Assembly (NCBI RefSeq): GCF_014217855.1
Contig: NZ_CP059059.1
Span: forward strand, 124,001 to 188,000
Source: Synechococcus sp. HK01-R
GTDB taxonomy: Bacteria; Cyanobacteriota; Cyanobacteriia; PCC-6307; Cyanobiaceae
Length of the DNA stretch: 64,000 nucleotides
Direction: 5' to 3'
Part shown: positions 18,908 through 27,092 of the stretch, piece by piece
Layout: each line of letters opens with the position of its first letter
How positions within the stretch are numbered: position 1 is the first letter of the stretch
The notes under the pieces: model-generated
Database searches by the model: none
Told to the model about the DNA's origin: nothing
What the model saw: only the letters and a program-made list of their open reading frames with translations
Program-made: the position numbers and the translations under genes

Positions 18908-19390
18908 ATGGAGCAGACCCTGTCTTGCCTGCATCCCAACCCGGGATGGGGCGGCGCCGATTCCTCGCCAGCCGACAGTTCCACCACACCCAGTGCCACC
19001 GACATGGTGGGCAAACACTGCATTCTCGAGCTTTACGACTGCGACACCAGCAAGCTCGACGACGAAGCCTTTCTGAGGACCACCATCACGACAGCAGCGA
19101 AACGTGCTGGTGCCACACTCCTCAACCTGATCACCCATCGGTTCGAACCACAGGGCGTGACGGGACTAGCTCTCCTGGCTGAATCTCACATTTCCATCCA
19201 CACCTGGCCCGAAAGTGGCTACGCCGCTATCGATGTTTTCACGTGTGGTGATCACACCATGCCTGAACGAGCTTGCGACGTTCTCCGCAAGGAGCTCAAG
19301 GCAGGTCGCCATGCCCTTCGCAGTTTCCTGCGGGAGACACCGGCAGCCTTGGTCGATAGCGAACGGACGCCGAGTCTTTCAGCGGCCTGA
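18908..19390 (+). CDS. speH: S-adenosylmethionine decarboxylase proenzyme
   Basis: 160 residues. This pyruvoyl enzyme decarboxylates AdoMet for spermidine synthesis. The self-cleavage site is Glu-Ser in [14 protein letters not shown]; the Ser becomes the pyruvoyl group, and His (SIHTWPE) and Cys (DVFTCGDH) complete the active site. The core starts at [11 protein letters not shown] (ATG 19004); ATG 18908 adds a 32-residue leader of a kind I associate with marine Synechococcus. No spermidine synthase is in this window. Confidence 0.93.
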   Translation: MEQTLSCLHPNPGWGGADSSPADSSTTPSATDMVGKHCILELYDCDTSKLDDEAFLRTTITTAAKRAGATLLNLITHRFEPQGVTGLALLAESHISIHTWPESGYAAIDVFTCGDHTMPERACDVLRKELKAGRHALRSFLRETPAALVDSERTPSLSAA

Positions 19391-19411
19391 ATCAAAGTCA
19401 GCCCCACGAAT

Positions 19412-19439
19412 CAGAGGTGCCTTGCGAAGGTCGCCTCTG
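19412..19439 (+). terminator. Stem-loop after speH (no T-tract)
   Basis: CAGAGG pairs with CCTCTG and an inner CCTT with AAGG around a GCG loop, giving a long imperfect hairpin 22 bases after the speH stop. The following bases (AAAGGCTG) lack a U-tract, so it could be a weak or Rho-assisted terminator or an mRNA 3' stabiliser. It sits between convergent speH and larE. Confidence 0.4.
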
Positions 19440-19495
19440 AAAGGCTGATGGCAATGATCCATCACGGATCAGACAACGAGTCCATGCCAAAGGCT

Positions 19496-20356
19496 TTAAC
19501 CGCGATCTTGGAACCGATCGCGGTTGAGCTTGCCGCTGACCAACCCCTCTAGATCGAGACTGACCGCTGTGAAACCAAAGCCCATCAGTGCCTCCACGAG
19601 GGCGCTGCGCAGCTGAGGCTCCACCAAGGAAGCGATTCGGTCCACAGGCACTTCCACCCTGGCCGCCTGGCCATGGCTGCGCACGCGCACCTCAGGGAAT
19701 CCCTGATGGCGCAACCACTCCTCGGCCGCCCCGACCCGACGCAGACGCTCCGCGGCAATCGGATCGCCGTAGGGAAAGCGGGAGGCCAAGCAGGGCTGGG
19801 CTGGCTTATTCCACCAGGGGAAACCAAGCACACGGGAGAGGCTGCGCACCATCAACTTGTCGATGGCCAATTCCGCCAGCGGGGAACGCACGCCGGCCAG
19901 ACGCGCCGCATCGATTCCTGGTCTGTGATCCCCAAGATCGTCATGATTGACCCCATCCACCACCTGGGCAGCCCCGGCTGCCGCGGCGATGAGACCTAGA
20001 TGGCGATGCAGTTCTCGCTTGCAGGCGAAGCAACGGTCTTGGGGATTACTGGAATAAGCGGGATCATCCAGCTCTGCGGTTTGCACCTCCCGGTGCTCGA
20101 TTCCCACCCAAACGGCCTGCTGCCTGGCCTCAGCGCGCAAATGGGGGGCCAGGGCCGGGGAAACCCCAGTAATCGCCATAGCCATCGAACCAAGCTGCTC
20201 GAAGGCGATCGCCGCCACGAGGGTGCTGTCAACACCTCCGGAGTAGGCCACGCAAAGGCGCTCATGACGCCGCATCCACTGACGCAGATCCTCAAGCTTG
20301 CTGCGCTCGTCAGCAGACAGTGTGAGCGTCTGATCCACTCGTTTCAGTGATGCCAA
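19496..20356 (-). CDS. larE: LarE-family sacrificial sulfur transferase / ATP pyrophosphatase
   Basis: About 286 residues. The PP-loop AYSGGVDSTLVAAIA (near residue 37) and DRCFACKRELHRHL, with two cysteines, identify the LarE family, which in lactobacilli donates sulfur to the nickel-pincer cofactor of lactate racemase. Later blocks are VVDGVNHDDLGDHRPG, GVRSPLAEL and PCLASRFPYG, where a third Cys sits. No larA, larB or larC is nearby, so the sulfur acceptor here is unknown. TTG 20356 is the longest start; GTG 20338 is equally plausible. Confidence 0.85.
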   Translation of the reverse strand: MASLKRVDQTLTLSADERSKLEDLRQWMRRHERLCVAYSGGVDSTLVAAIAFEQLGSMAMAITGVSPALAPHLRAEARQQAVWVGIEHREVQTAELDDPAYSSNPQDRCFACKRELHRHLGLIAAAAGAAQVVDGVNHDDLGDHRPGIDAARLAGVRSPLAELAIDKLMVRSLSRVLGFPWWNKPAQPCLASRFPYGDPIAAERLRRVGAAEEWLRHQGFPEVRVRSHGQAARVEVPVDRIASLVEPQLRSALVEALMGFGFTAVSLDLEGLVSGKLNRDRFQDRG

Positions 20357-20424
20357 CCGTTGGGATCAGGCTAGGGCGGCAGGCTGGTCACTCTGGGTAA
20401 GCTCCAAGGGCCATCCGACGCGCC

Positions 20425-21585
20425 ATGGCAGGGAATCGAAGGCCAGCCATCGGCATCGTCACGGCCGCTGACAGTCAAGAGCGCAGTCATGGACAGCTGC
20501 ACGTCTATGACGGAGAGGGAAAGGGCAAGAGCCAGGCCGCTCTTGGTGTGGTGCTTCGCACCATTGGCCTGGGCATCTGCGAGCAGCGCCGCACCCGGGT
20601 GTTACTGCTGCGTTTCCTAAAGGGGCCTGGTCGGGCCTACGACGAAGATGCGGCAATTGAAGCGTTGCAGCAGGGCTTCCCCCATCTCATCGACCAGGTG
20701 CGTACCGGTCGGGGCGACTACTTCGGGGCTGATGAGGTCACCCGTTTCGATCGCCAGGAAGCACAGCGCGGCTGGGATATTGCCAAAGGAGCGATCGCGA
20801 GTGCCCTTTACTCCGTGGTGGTGCTTGATGAACTCAACCCCGTGCTCGAGCTGGGCCTGCTCGACATCGACGATGTCATGCGCAGTCTGAGGGAGCGCCC
20901 TGAGGGCATGGAAATCATCGTCACCGGCCGGGCAGCTCCGCGCCAGCTTGTGCAAATCGCTGATCTCCACTCCGAGATGCGTGCCCATCGGCGGCCGGCG
21001 CCCACGGACGGCAACGTGATCACGATTGAACCCCAAGGGGGAATCGAGATCTACACAGGAGAGGGAAAAGGCAAATCCACCAGCGCCCTTGGAAAGGCCC
21101 TACAGGCAATCGGCCGAGGCATCAGTCAGGACAAGAGCCACAGGGTGCTGATCCTCCAATGGCTCAAGGGGGGCAGCGGTTACACCGAGGACGCGGCGAT
21201 CGCCGCGCTACGTGAGAGTTATCCCCATCTTGTGGACCATCTGCGCTCCGGGCGCGATGCCATTGTTTGGCGGGGCCAACAGCAACCGATCGACTACGTG
21301 GAAGCAGAGCGGGCCTGGGAAATCGCCCGTGCCGCTATCTCCAGCGGGCTCTACAAAACTGTGATCCTCGATGAACTCAATCCGAGCGTCGATCTGGAGT
21401 TATTACCAGTGGAGCCAATCGTGCAGACCCTGTTGCGCAAGCCTGCGGAGACGGAAGTCATCATCACCGGACGCTGCAAAAATCCTCCGGCCTATTTCGA
21501 TCTGGCCAGCGTGCATTCCGAGATGGTGTGCCACAAGCACTACGCCGAACAGGGCGTTGATCTCAAACGCGGCGTGGATTACTAA
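20425..21585 (+). CDS. Tandem cob(I)alamin adenosyltransferase (two CobA/BtuR domains)
   Basis: 386 residues made of two full CobA/CobO/BtuR-type domains in one chain. Domain 1 (about 20-190) has P-loop GEGKGKSQAALG, LLLRFLKGPG, VVLDELNPVLELGLL and IIVTGRAAP. Domain 2 (about 205-386) repeats this with GEGKGKSTSALG, LILQWLKGGSG, VILDELNPSVDLELL and VIITGRCKNP. The enzyme attaches the 5'-deoxyadenosyl group to cobalt in cobalamin synthesis. E. coli BtuR is a single-domain homodimer, so the fusion may form an intramolecular dimer. It is divergent from larE, with 68 bases between them. Confidence 0.9.
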   Translation: MAGNRRPAIGIVTAADSQERSHGQLHVYDGEGKGKSQAALGVVLRTIGLGICEQRRTRVLLLRFLKGPGRAYDEDAAIEALQQGFPHLIDQVRTGRGDYFGADEVTRFDRQEAQRGWDIAKGAIASALYSVVVLDELNPVLELGLLDIDDVMRSLRERPEGMEIIVTGRAAPRQLVQIADLHSEMRAHRRPAPTDGNVITIEPQGGIEIYTGEGKGKSTSALGKALQAIGRGISQDKSHRVLILQWLKGGSGYTEDAAIAALRESYPHLVDHLRSGRDAIVWRGQQQPIDYVEAERAWEIARAAISSGLYKTVILDELNPSVDLELLPVEPIVQTLLRKPAETEVIITGRCKNPPAYFDLASVHSEMVCHKHYAEQGVDLKRGVDY

Positions 21586-21591
21586 GAGACC

Positions 21592-22755
21592 TTAGTAACG
21601 GGGAACAGCAGGATCGATCTGTTGGGACCAAGCATCAATTCCTCCATCAACATTGATGGCAACAATCCCTTGCTGGCTCAGCGCTGTCACCGCCTTAGCG
21701 GAACGACCGCCAAGCTTGCAATGCACATAGATCGGTCGATCACCCGCCCGCTCTCGGATCGCCCCGAAGGCTTCGCCGCTTTCAATCGTGGCAAGGGGAA
21801 ACAGCTCAGCCCCTGGGATCGCCGCAACCTCCACCTCCGCCTGATTGCGGACGTCGATCAGAAGCAGATCAGCGCCGGAATCGAGCAACGCTTTGAGCTC
21901 TTGCACGGAAATGCTTTCCACCTGCTCCTCCTGAGCAAAGGCGACGCCAGTGGTGCCGCAGAACGCTTGGTAGTCAATCAGGCCGGTGATCGGCTGTCGC
22001 GAAGGAGCTGGAGCGAGACGCAGCTCCCGAAAGCGCATGGCCAGACCGTCCACCAACAGCAGGCGACCATCCAGCGGATCGCCGATTCCTGTAATCAGTT
22101 TGATGACCTCAGTGGCCTGAATCAGACCAATCAGTCCAGGCATCACGCCAACAACGCCACCAGCAGCGCAGGAGGGAACGAGACCAGGGGGCGGTGGTTC
22201 CGGCACAAGATCGCGATAGTTCGGGCTTTCTACCGTGCGATTGAAAACGCTCACCTGACCTGAGAACCCCTGGACCGACCCATAGATGCAGGGTTTTCCC
22301 AAGAGGGCGCAGGCGTCATTCACCAAGTAGCGACTGGGGAAATTGTCAGTGCCATCGCAGACCAGGTCATAGGCACGCACAATGTCCAAGGCATTGTCGG
22401 CACAGAGCATGATGTCGTGCTCTTCCACCTGCACATGGGGGTTGAGATCCCGAACCCGGGCCGCCGCCGAGCGAGTTTTCGAGTGCCCAATGCTGGCGCT
22501 GCCGTGAATCACTTGGCGCTGCAGATTCGAGGCTTCCACCCGATCAAAATCGACAATGCCGATTCGGCCCACCCCTGCAGCAGCGAGATAGAGCAAGAGA
22601 GGCGAGCCCAGGCCACCACTGCCCACGCACAGAACCGAAGCCCGCTTCAGGCGCAGCTGGCCTTCCAGTCCCACCTCTGGCAGTGCGAGGTGGCGTGCAT
22701 ACCTGGACCGCTCCTCATCACTCAGTTCGGGATGGCCGACGTCGTGATTGGGCAT
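21592..22755 (-). CDS. moeB: MoeB/ThiF-type E1-like adenylyltransferase with rhodanese domain
   Basis: About 387 residues. The E1-like domain has YARHLALPEVG, nucleotide loop VGSGGLGSPLLLYLAAAGVG, DFDRVEASNLQRQ, CDGTDNFPSRYLVND, and a single CxxC-free stretch near VPSCAAGGVVG. A C-terminal rhodanese domain (about 285-387) has LLIDVRNQAEVEVA and the catalytic loop IYVHCKLGGRSAKA. It would adenylate the C-terminus of a ubiquitin-like sulfur carrier (MoaD or ThiS) and pass on sulfur. ATG 22755 was chosen because it follows the upstream gene's stop; ATG 22776 is possible. It lies 6 bases from convergent cobalamin gene. Confidence 0.92.
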   Translation of the reverse strand: MPNHDVGHPELSDEERSRYARHLALPEVGLEGQLRLKRASVLCVGSGGLGSPLLLYLAAAGVGRIGIVDFDRVEASNLQRQVIHGSASIGHSKTRSAAARVRDLNPHVQVEEHDIMLCADNALDIVRAYDLVCDGTDNFPSRYLVNDACALLGKPCIYGSVQGFSGQVSVFNRTVESPNYRDLVPEPPPPGLVPSCAAGGVVGVMPGLIGLIQATEVIKLITGIGDPLDGRLLLVDGLAMRFRELRLAPAPSRQPITGLIDYQAFCGTTGVAFAQEEQVESISVQELKALLDSGADLLLIDVRNQAEVEVAAIPGAELFPLATIESGEAFGAIRERAGDRPIYVHCKLGGRSAKAVTALSQQGIVAINVDGGIDAWSQQIDPAVPRY

Positions 22756-22759
22756 GGGA

Positions 22760-23266
22760 TCAGCCGTCGTTCCCATGAGTGTGAACGAGGGGCAGACGGG
22801 TGGCCGTTCCGGCAGCGATCCACCAGGCCTCAACCTGAGCATCCTTGCCCATGATCAGCATCAAACCCGGCTGCACCATCCAACGCTGATCCTGATCCGA
22901 TGGCCTTGGCTGCCCCCCTGGATGCGAGTGGGCCGTACCAAGCACCTGAAGCCCACGATCTCGAGCCCAGCGCTGGGCATGCAACTGCTCTCTAGGGTCG
23001 AGGGCAAAGCGGTTGCGACGGGTCGGGACAGCCTCCGGGAGCTCAGGCAGAGCATCCAGCCCCGGCCGCCAGACATTGCAGCAAGGCCAGATCTGCTGCA
23101 CCCACCACGTTCTGGGGTTCGCCGCATGGGCAGTGCCCAGCAAGAGTGCACAGCCCTCATTCGGCAACGCTGCCCGCAGGCTGGAACGCAGAACGATCAG
23201 GCAATCCCAACCGAGGCACACCCGTTCTGGCCATTCGGTGAGCTGACCGATACGCTCAAACCACAT
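22760..23266 (-). CDS. JAMM/MPN+ (Mov34) metalloprotease
   Basis: 168 residues. The JAMM zinc signature is complete: a Glu in NEGCALLLG, then AHSHPGG and, seven residues on, SDQD, giving E-(x)n-HxHP-(x)6-SxxD. Bacterial members remove peptides from ubiquitin-like sulfur carriers or act in cysteine and siderophore synthesis. It lies directly upstream of moeB in the same orientation with a 4-base gap, strongly suggesting a joint task in sulfur-carrier maturation. ATG 23266 gives MWFERIGQL. No carrier protein gene is seen next to it. Confidence 0.88.
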   Translation of the reverse strand: MWFERIGQLTEWPERVCLGWDCLIVLRSSLRAALPNEGCALLLGTAHAANPRTWWVQQIWPCCNVWRPGLDALPELPEAVPTRRNRFALDPREQLHAQRWARDRGLQVLGTAHSHPGGQPRPSDQDQRWMVQPGLMLIMGKDAQVEAWWIAAGTATRLPLVHTHGNDG

Positions 23267-23286
23267 TTTCCATCCGTCAAAGGTTC

Positions 23287-23673
23287 ATGAGCGAGGACAG
23301 CACCGCGGTGAAGGACGCGAGCGCCAGCACCGACACCAGCAGCGAGACGGCCAACGGCGGCGATAGCTTCAACTTCACTGAGCGTTATGGCGAGGTGCTG
23401 GGCAAAATCAATTCCACCCTTGATCAGGTGGATTGGAGCCAAGCTGGTCGCATCGGCAAGGTGGTCGGCATCTTCGCTGCTGTGATCGTTGCCCAAATCC
23501 TGATCAAAGGCATTCTCGACACCATCAATCTTCTGCCCGTGGTGCCCGGCCTGCTGGAACTGCTCGGCGTGGTTGTGGTCGGTCAGTGGAGCTGGAAAAA
23601 TCTCACCACCAGCGATAAGCGCCAGGCCCTGATCACCCGGGTGCAGACCCTGCGCAAGGAATATCTAGGCTGA
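23287..23673 (+). CDS. CAAD-domain thylakoid membrane protein (CurT-like)
   Basis: 128 residues: an acidic, Ser/Thr-rich N-terminus (1-30), an amphipathic helix, two adjacent membrane helices (about 55-75 and 82-100), and a basic C-terminal amphipathic helix. This is the CAAD/CURT1 layout. Cyanobacterial CurT bends thylakoid membranes. ATG 23287 begins MSEDSTAVKD. It is divergent from the JAMM gene with only 20 bases between them, and convergent with the fructosamine kinase. Confidence 0.85.
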   Translation: MSEDSTAVKDASASTDTSSETANGGDSFNFTERYGEVLGKINSTLDQVDWSQAGRIGKVVGIFAAVIVAQILIKGILDTINLLPVVPGLLELLGVVVVGQWSWKNLTTSDKRQALITRVQTLRKEYLG

Positions 23674-23677
23674 TACT

Positions 23678-24562
23678 TCAGCCATCGATGCCTTCGAGCC
23701 GTTGAAGGGTCTGCAGGCACTGTTGCCGGTAGGCCCCACCGAAGAGGTTGGCATGGTTGAGCAAGTGATAGAGGTTGTAGACCTCAACCCGTTCAGAGGC
23801 CAGGTCAGGCAAAGGCCACTCCTGTTGGTAAGCCTCGTAGAAACGTCTTGAAAAGCCTCCGAACAGGTGGGTCATCGCCAAGTCCACCTCACGATCCGCC
23901 CACCAACAGGCTGGATCAATCAGTAGTCCCCGCCCATCTCCCAGCACGGAGGCATTGCCGCTCCAAAGGTCGCCATGGACCAGTGCCGGCGTCGCCCCGT
24001 GCCGATCAAGCCGTTGGATCAAACCGTGCAAGAGCGGCTCGAATGGAGCGATCTCCAGCCCCCAGCTCCTGGCGAGCTCCATTTGAGGGCGTAGGCGTAA
24101 GTCAATGAAGGCCTCGCCCCAGGACTGTCGCCATCCTCCTGGTTGAGGGCCCAGACCGATGTAGGCGTCGCTCTCCCAGCCAAAGCGATCAGGCCCTTGC
24201 CCTGCGGACGCGCGATGCAGACGGGCTAGGCCACGCCCGAGCCGACGCTGATCGCCAACGCCCTGATCCAGCCAGGGCAGCAGCAGCCAGGCCCGGTTGG
24301 ATTGACCATGGAGAAGCGCCAGGACCTCGGGCACCAGCAGATCGAGGGGATCGCTCCAGCGGCGCAGGGCCTGCAGGCCAAGCCGTTCGGCCTCAAGCAT
24401 GACTGGATCCCCTCCCTTGGCGAACAGCTGGCGACCATCGCTGAGCTGCAACCGCCAAGCCTGCTGACTGCATCCACCACCCACCGGCTGACAGAGCTCA
24501 AGATCCACGCCCCCCGCATGGGGCCCCATCCCCCTCACCAATCGAGCTAGCTCCTCCTGCAT
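23678..24562 (-). CDS. Fructosamine/ketosamine-3-kinase family protein
   Basis: About 294 residues. These APH-fold kinases phosphorylate fructosamines or ribulosamines on glycated amines so that they decompose (protein deglycation). Motifs: VGGGCSQQAWRL, LFAKGG (Lys), LHRASAGQGPDRFGWESDAYIG, LVHGDLWSGNASV (catalytic Asp), and LIDPACWWADREVDLAMTHLFGGF (metal Asp). ATG 24562 follows AGAGG; GTG 24568 is possible. It is divergent from the crtD-type gene 35 bases away. Confidence 0.92.
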   Translation of the reverse strand: MQEELARLVRGMGPHAGGVDLELCQPVGGGCSQQAWRLQLSDGRQLFAKGGDPVMLEAERLGLQALRRWSDPLDLLVPEVLALLHGQSNRAWLLLPWLDQGVGDQRRLGRGLARLHRASAGQGPDRFGWESDAYIGLGPQPGGWRQSWGEAFIDLRLRPQMELARSWGLEIAPFEPLLHGLIQRLDRHGATPALVHGDLWSGNASVLGDGRGLLIDPACWWADREVDLAMTHLFGGFSRRFYEAYQQEWPLPDLASERVEVYNLYHLLNHANLFGGAYRQQCLQTLQRLEGIDG

Positions 24563-24597
24563 CCGCACCTCTGCTCCCGGCTTGCCAGCATGCCGCG

Positions 24598-26124
24598 ATG
24601 GAGGAACAGCAGGATGTGATTGTGATCGGCGGTGGCATCGCCGGTCTCACAGCGGCGGCACTTCTGGCACGCCATGGTTTGCAGGTCACGCTGCTGGAAG
24701 CCCACTATCAGCTAGGTGGCTGTGCAGGGACCTTCCGCCGTGGCCCGTACACCTTTGACGTCGGTGCCACCCAGGTGGCAGGGCTGGAGCCAGGCGGTAG
24801 CCATGCACGCATTTTCAAACATCTGAATCTCGAACCACCGGAGGCGGTTCCGCTGGATCCCGGCTGTGTGGTCGACCTGGCCGACGGTACCGAGCCGATT
24901 CGGCTCTGGCGTGACCCGGAGCGCTGGAAGGCCGAACGTCAGCGCCAGTTCCCTGGTAGCGACCGCTTCTGGTCTCTTTGCAGCCAGCTGCATCAGAGCA
25001 ATTGGGCCTTTGCCGGCCGAGACCCCGTTCTTCCGATCCGCTCTGGCTGGGATCTGCTCCAGACCATTGGAGCCTTGGGCCCAGCAACCATGGCCAGCGC
25101 CCCCTTAAGCCTGCTCACCGTGGGCGATCTCCTGCGCATCAGCAGCTGCTCTGAGGACCAACGCCTGCGCCGCTTTCTTGACCTCCAGCTGCGGCTCTAC
25201 TCCCAGGAGCCAGTGGAGCGCACTGCTGCTCTCTACGGAGCAACCGTGCTGCAGATGGCTCAGAACCCTCAAGGGCTCTGGCATCTCCATGGCTCCATGC
25301 AGGTCCTCAGCGATCGCTTGGCATCGGCCTTTAAACGAGATCGGGGCTGTCTACGGCTTCGGCAACGGGTCACACGACTGACAAGACAAGGCGAAGGTTC
25401 AGGCTGGCGAGTCCAAACCGAATGCCGCGACGGAAGCCCTTCGAGCTTCAGTGCCGCTGATGTGGTGTGCAGCCTGCCGCCCCAGTGCCTACCAACCCTG
25501 ATCAGGGAAGACGAAGGTGCCAAGGCCATGCCACTGGGCTATCGCAGGCAACTGATGCAACTGGATGCCCCCAGTGGTGCCTTGGTGCTTTACGGGGCCG
25601 TGCGCCGAGACGCCTTACCAGCGGATTGCCCAGGCCATCTACAGCGCGACGGAGAGTCGCCCGGATCGCTCTTTGTATCCGTGAGCCAGGAAGGGGATGG
25701 TCGCGCCCCGATAGGGGAAGCCACCTTGATCGCCAGCGTGTTCACAGACCCAGGTATTTGGTGCCAGAGGCCCGAGGCCGACTACAAAGCGCACAAGCGG
25801 GGCTGCCAGGAAGCGATCAGCCACACCCTGGAACAGTGGCTCGGCTTCTCTCCCGATGCCTGGCGTCATCAGGAACTGGCCACTCCCCGATCGTTCGCCC
25901 ACTGGACGGGACGTCCGAATGGGATTGTCGGAGGGCTTGGTCAGAGCCCGCGCCGCTTCGGCCCCTTCGGACTGGCCAGCCGCACACCGCTGGCCAATCT
26001 GTGGCTATGCGGCGATTCGATCCATCCAGGAGAGGGCACCGCTGGGGTGACCCTCTCTGCCCTGATGGCCTGTCGTCAACTCACAGCCCAACGGGGGCGA
26101 CCACTGAAGCTCAAGGATTCATGA
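24598..26124 (+). CDS. crtD: Carotenoid desaturase/isomerase-family flavoprotein, CrtD type
   Basis: 508 residues. An N-terminal FAD-binding site VIVIGGGIAGLTAAALLARHG and a C-terminal LWLCGDSIHPGEGTAGVTLSA define the phytoene-desaturase-like amine oxidase family. The segments YQLGGCAGTFRRGPYTFDVGATQVAG and LSDRLASAF fit the C-3',4' desaturase branch (myxoxanthophyll pathway) more than CrtH isomerase, though I cannot settle this without a tree. ATG 24598 is the only good start. The last 14 bases overlap the 3' end of tyrA on the other strand. Confidence 0.8.
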   Translation: MEEQQDVIVIGGGIAGLTAAALLARHGLQVTLLEAHYQLGGCAGTFRRGPYTFDVGATQVAGLEPGGSHARIFKHLNLEPPEAVPLDPGCVVDLADGTEPIRLWRDPERWKAERQRQFPGSDRFWSLCSQLHQSNWAFAGRDPVLPIRSGWDLLQTIGALGPATMASAPLSLLTVGDLLRISSCSEDQRLRRFLDLQLRLYSQEPVERTAALYGATVLQMAQNPQGLWHLHGSMQVLSDRLASAFKRDRGCLRLRQRVTRLTRQGEGSGWRVQTECRDGSPSSFSAADVVCSLPPQCLPTLIREDEGAKAMPLGYRRQLMQLDAPSGALVLYGAVRRDALPADCPGHLQRDGESPGSLFVSVSQEGDGRAPIGEATLIASVFTDPGIWCQRPEADYKAHKRGCQEAISHTLEQWLGFSPDAWRHQELATPRSFAHWTGRPNGIVGGLGQSPRRFGPFGLASRTPLANLWLCGDSIHPGEGTAGVTLSALMACRQLTAQRGRPLKLKDS

Positions 26125-27034
26125 GCTCACCGGGTGCAGTCAGAAATGCAGGCCTGAGCGACCGTGTCTGCTCCAGTTCACGCTCCAGCTGTGGCCAGTT
26201 CCCCTCCAGGATCGCCTCCTCCAACTGCTCGAGGCTCCAGCGATAGGCAGCCAGACCTCTCAGCACCGCAGCGGTGTTGCGAGAGGCCATCGCCGTGCCA
26301 AGGACCGGATTGCCTGCCCCCACGCGCGTTGTGTCGGCGAACCCGCTGGAGGCCAACTGACAGGCGAGCGCCCGCACCGCTGGATCACGCTCCGTCCCCA
26401 CAGCTCGCAAAAGGGCCGCACTCACAAGCACCGGCACATGGGAAATGAGTGCGACGGCCTGATCGTGACGCTCTGGATCCGCTGTCAGCCAGTGGCTACC
26501 AAGGGCGCGTGCCATTCCTTCCACCATGGCCAGCGCTTCGGGATCGCTGGACGCGTCAGGTGTGGCCACCCAGGGACGTCCGCGGAAGAGATCGCGCACA
26601 CCTGCCTCAACACCCGCCTCAGCCGTGCCCGCCATCGGATGGCTGGCGATGAAACGGGGATGGCGGGCACGCCAGACCTCCAGCACCGGCGTCTTGACCG
26701 ACCCCACATCCGTGATCACCGCCTGCTTCGGTAAGGCCGCCACCAGAGCGGGATCAGGGTCGAGCAAGCGTTCGATTGGAAGGGCGAGGATCACCAGCTC
26801 GCAGCGGGCCAGATCGGCTGGGTTCGTGCTCACCCGTTGGGCAAGTCCCCGCTCCAGGGCCCGCCCGACCGTCTCTTGACGATGGCAGAGGCCGTGCACC
26901 TCACAACCAAGGGCCTGGAGATCCAAGGCGAGCGATCCGCCGATCAGCCCCAGGCCAACAATGCCCACCCTGCCTGGGACCTGGGGGGGGCAAACCAGCT
27001 GCTGCTGCATCTCAGGGACTGTCGATGTCCCCAT
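26111..27034 (-). CDS. tyrA: Arogenate/prephenate dehydrogenase
   Basis: About 307 residues. TyrA makes tyrosine; cyanobacterial forms generally use arogenate and NADP. The N-terminal Rossmann motif is VGIVGLGLIGGSLALDL, followed by LAREV-like VILALPIERLL, TDVGSVKTPVL, ASHPMAGTAEAGV (substrate His) and DQAVALISHVPVLVSAALL. ATG 27034 (MGTSTVPEM) leaves space for the divergent neighbour's promoter; ATG 27061 and 27010 are alternatives. Its 3' end overlaps crtD by 14 bases. Confidence 0.93.
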   Translation of the reverse strand: MGTSTVPEMQQQLVCPPQVPGRVGIVGLGLIGGSLALDLQALGCEVHGLCHRQETVGRALERGLAQRVSTNPADLARCELVILALPIERLLDPDPALVAALPKQAVITDVGSVKTPVLEVWRARHPRFIASHPMAGTAEAGVEAGVRDLFRGRPWVATPDASSDPEALAMVEGMARALGSHWLTADPERHDQAVALISHVPVLVSAALLRAVGTERDPAVRALACQLASSGFADTTRVGAGNPVLGTAMASRNTAAVLRGLAAYRWSLEQLEEAILEGNWPQLERELEQTRSLRPAFLTAPGELMNP

Positions 27035-27092
27035 GTTGATCGAGAGATCAGCCTGAACCATCCCGATTCAGCGCTCTGCCTAGGCTCCTTTG

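Noticed and set aside
23668-23683. GGCTGA-TACT-TCAGCC hairpin between CurT and the fructosamine kinase
   Set aside because: Only 6 bp, no T-tract, and overlaps both stop codons; could be chance.
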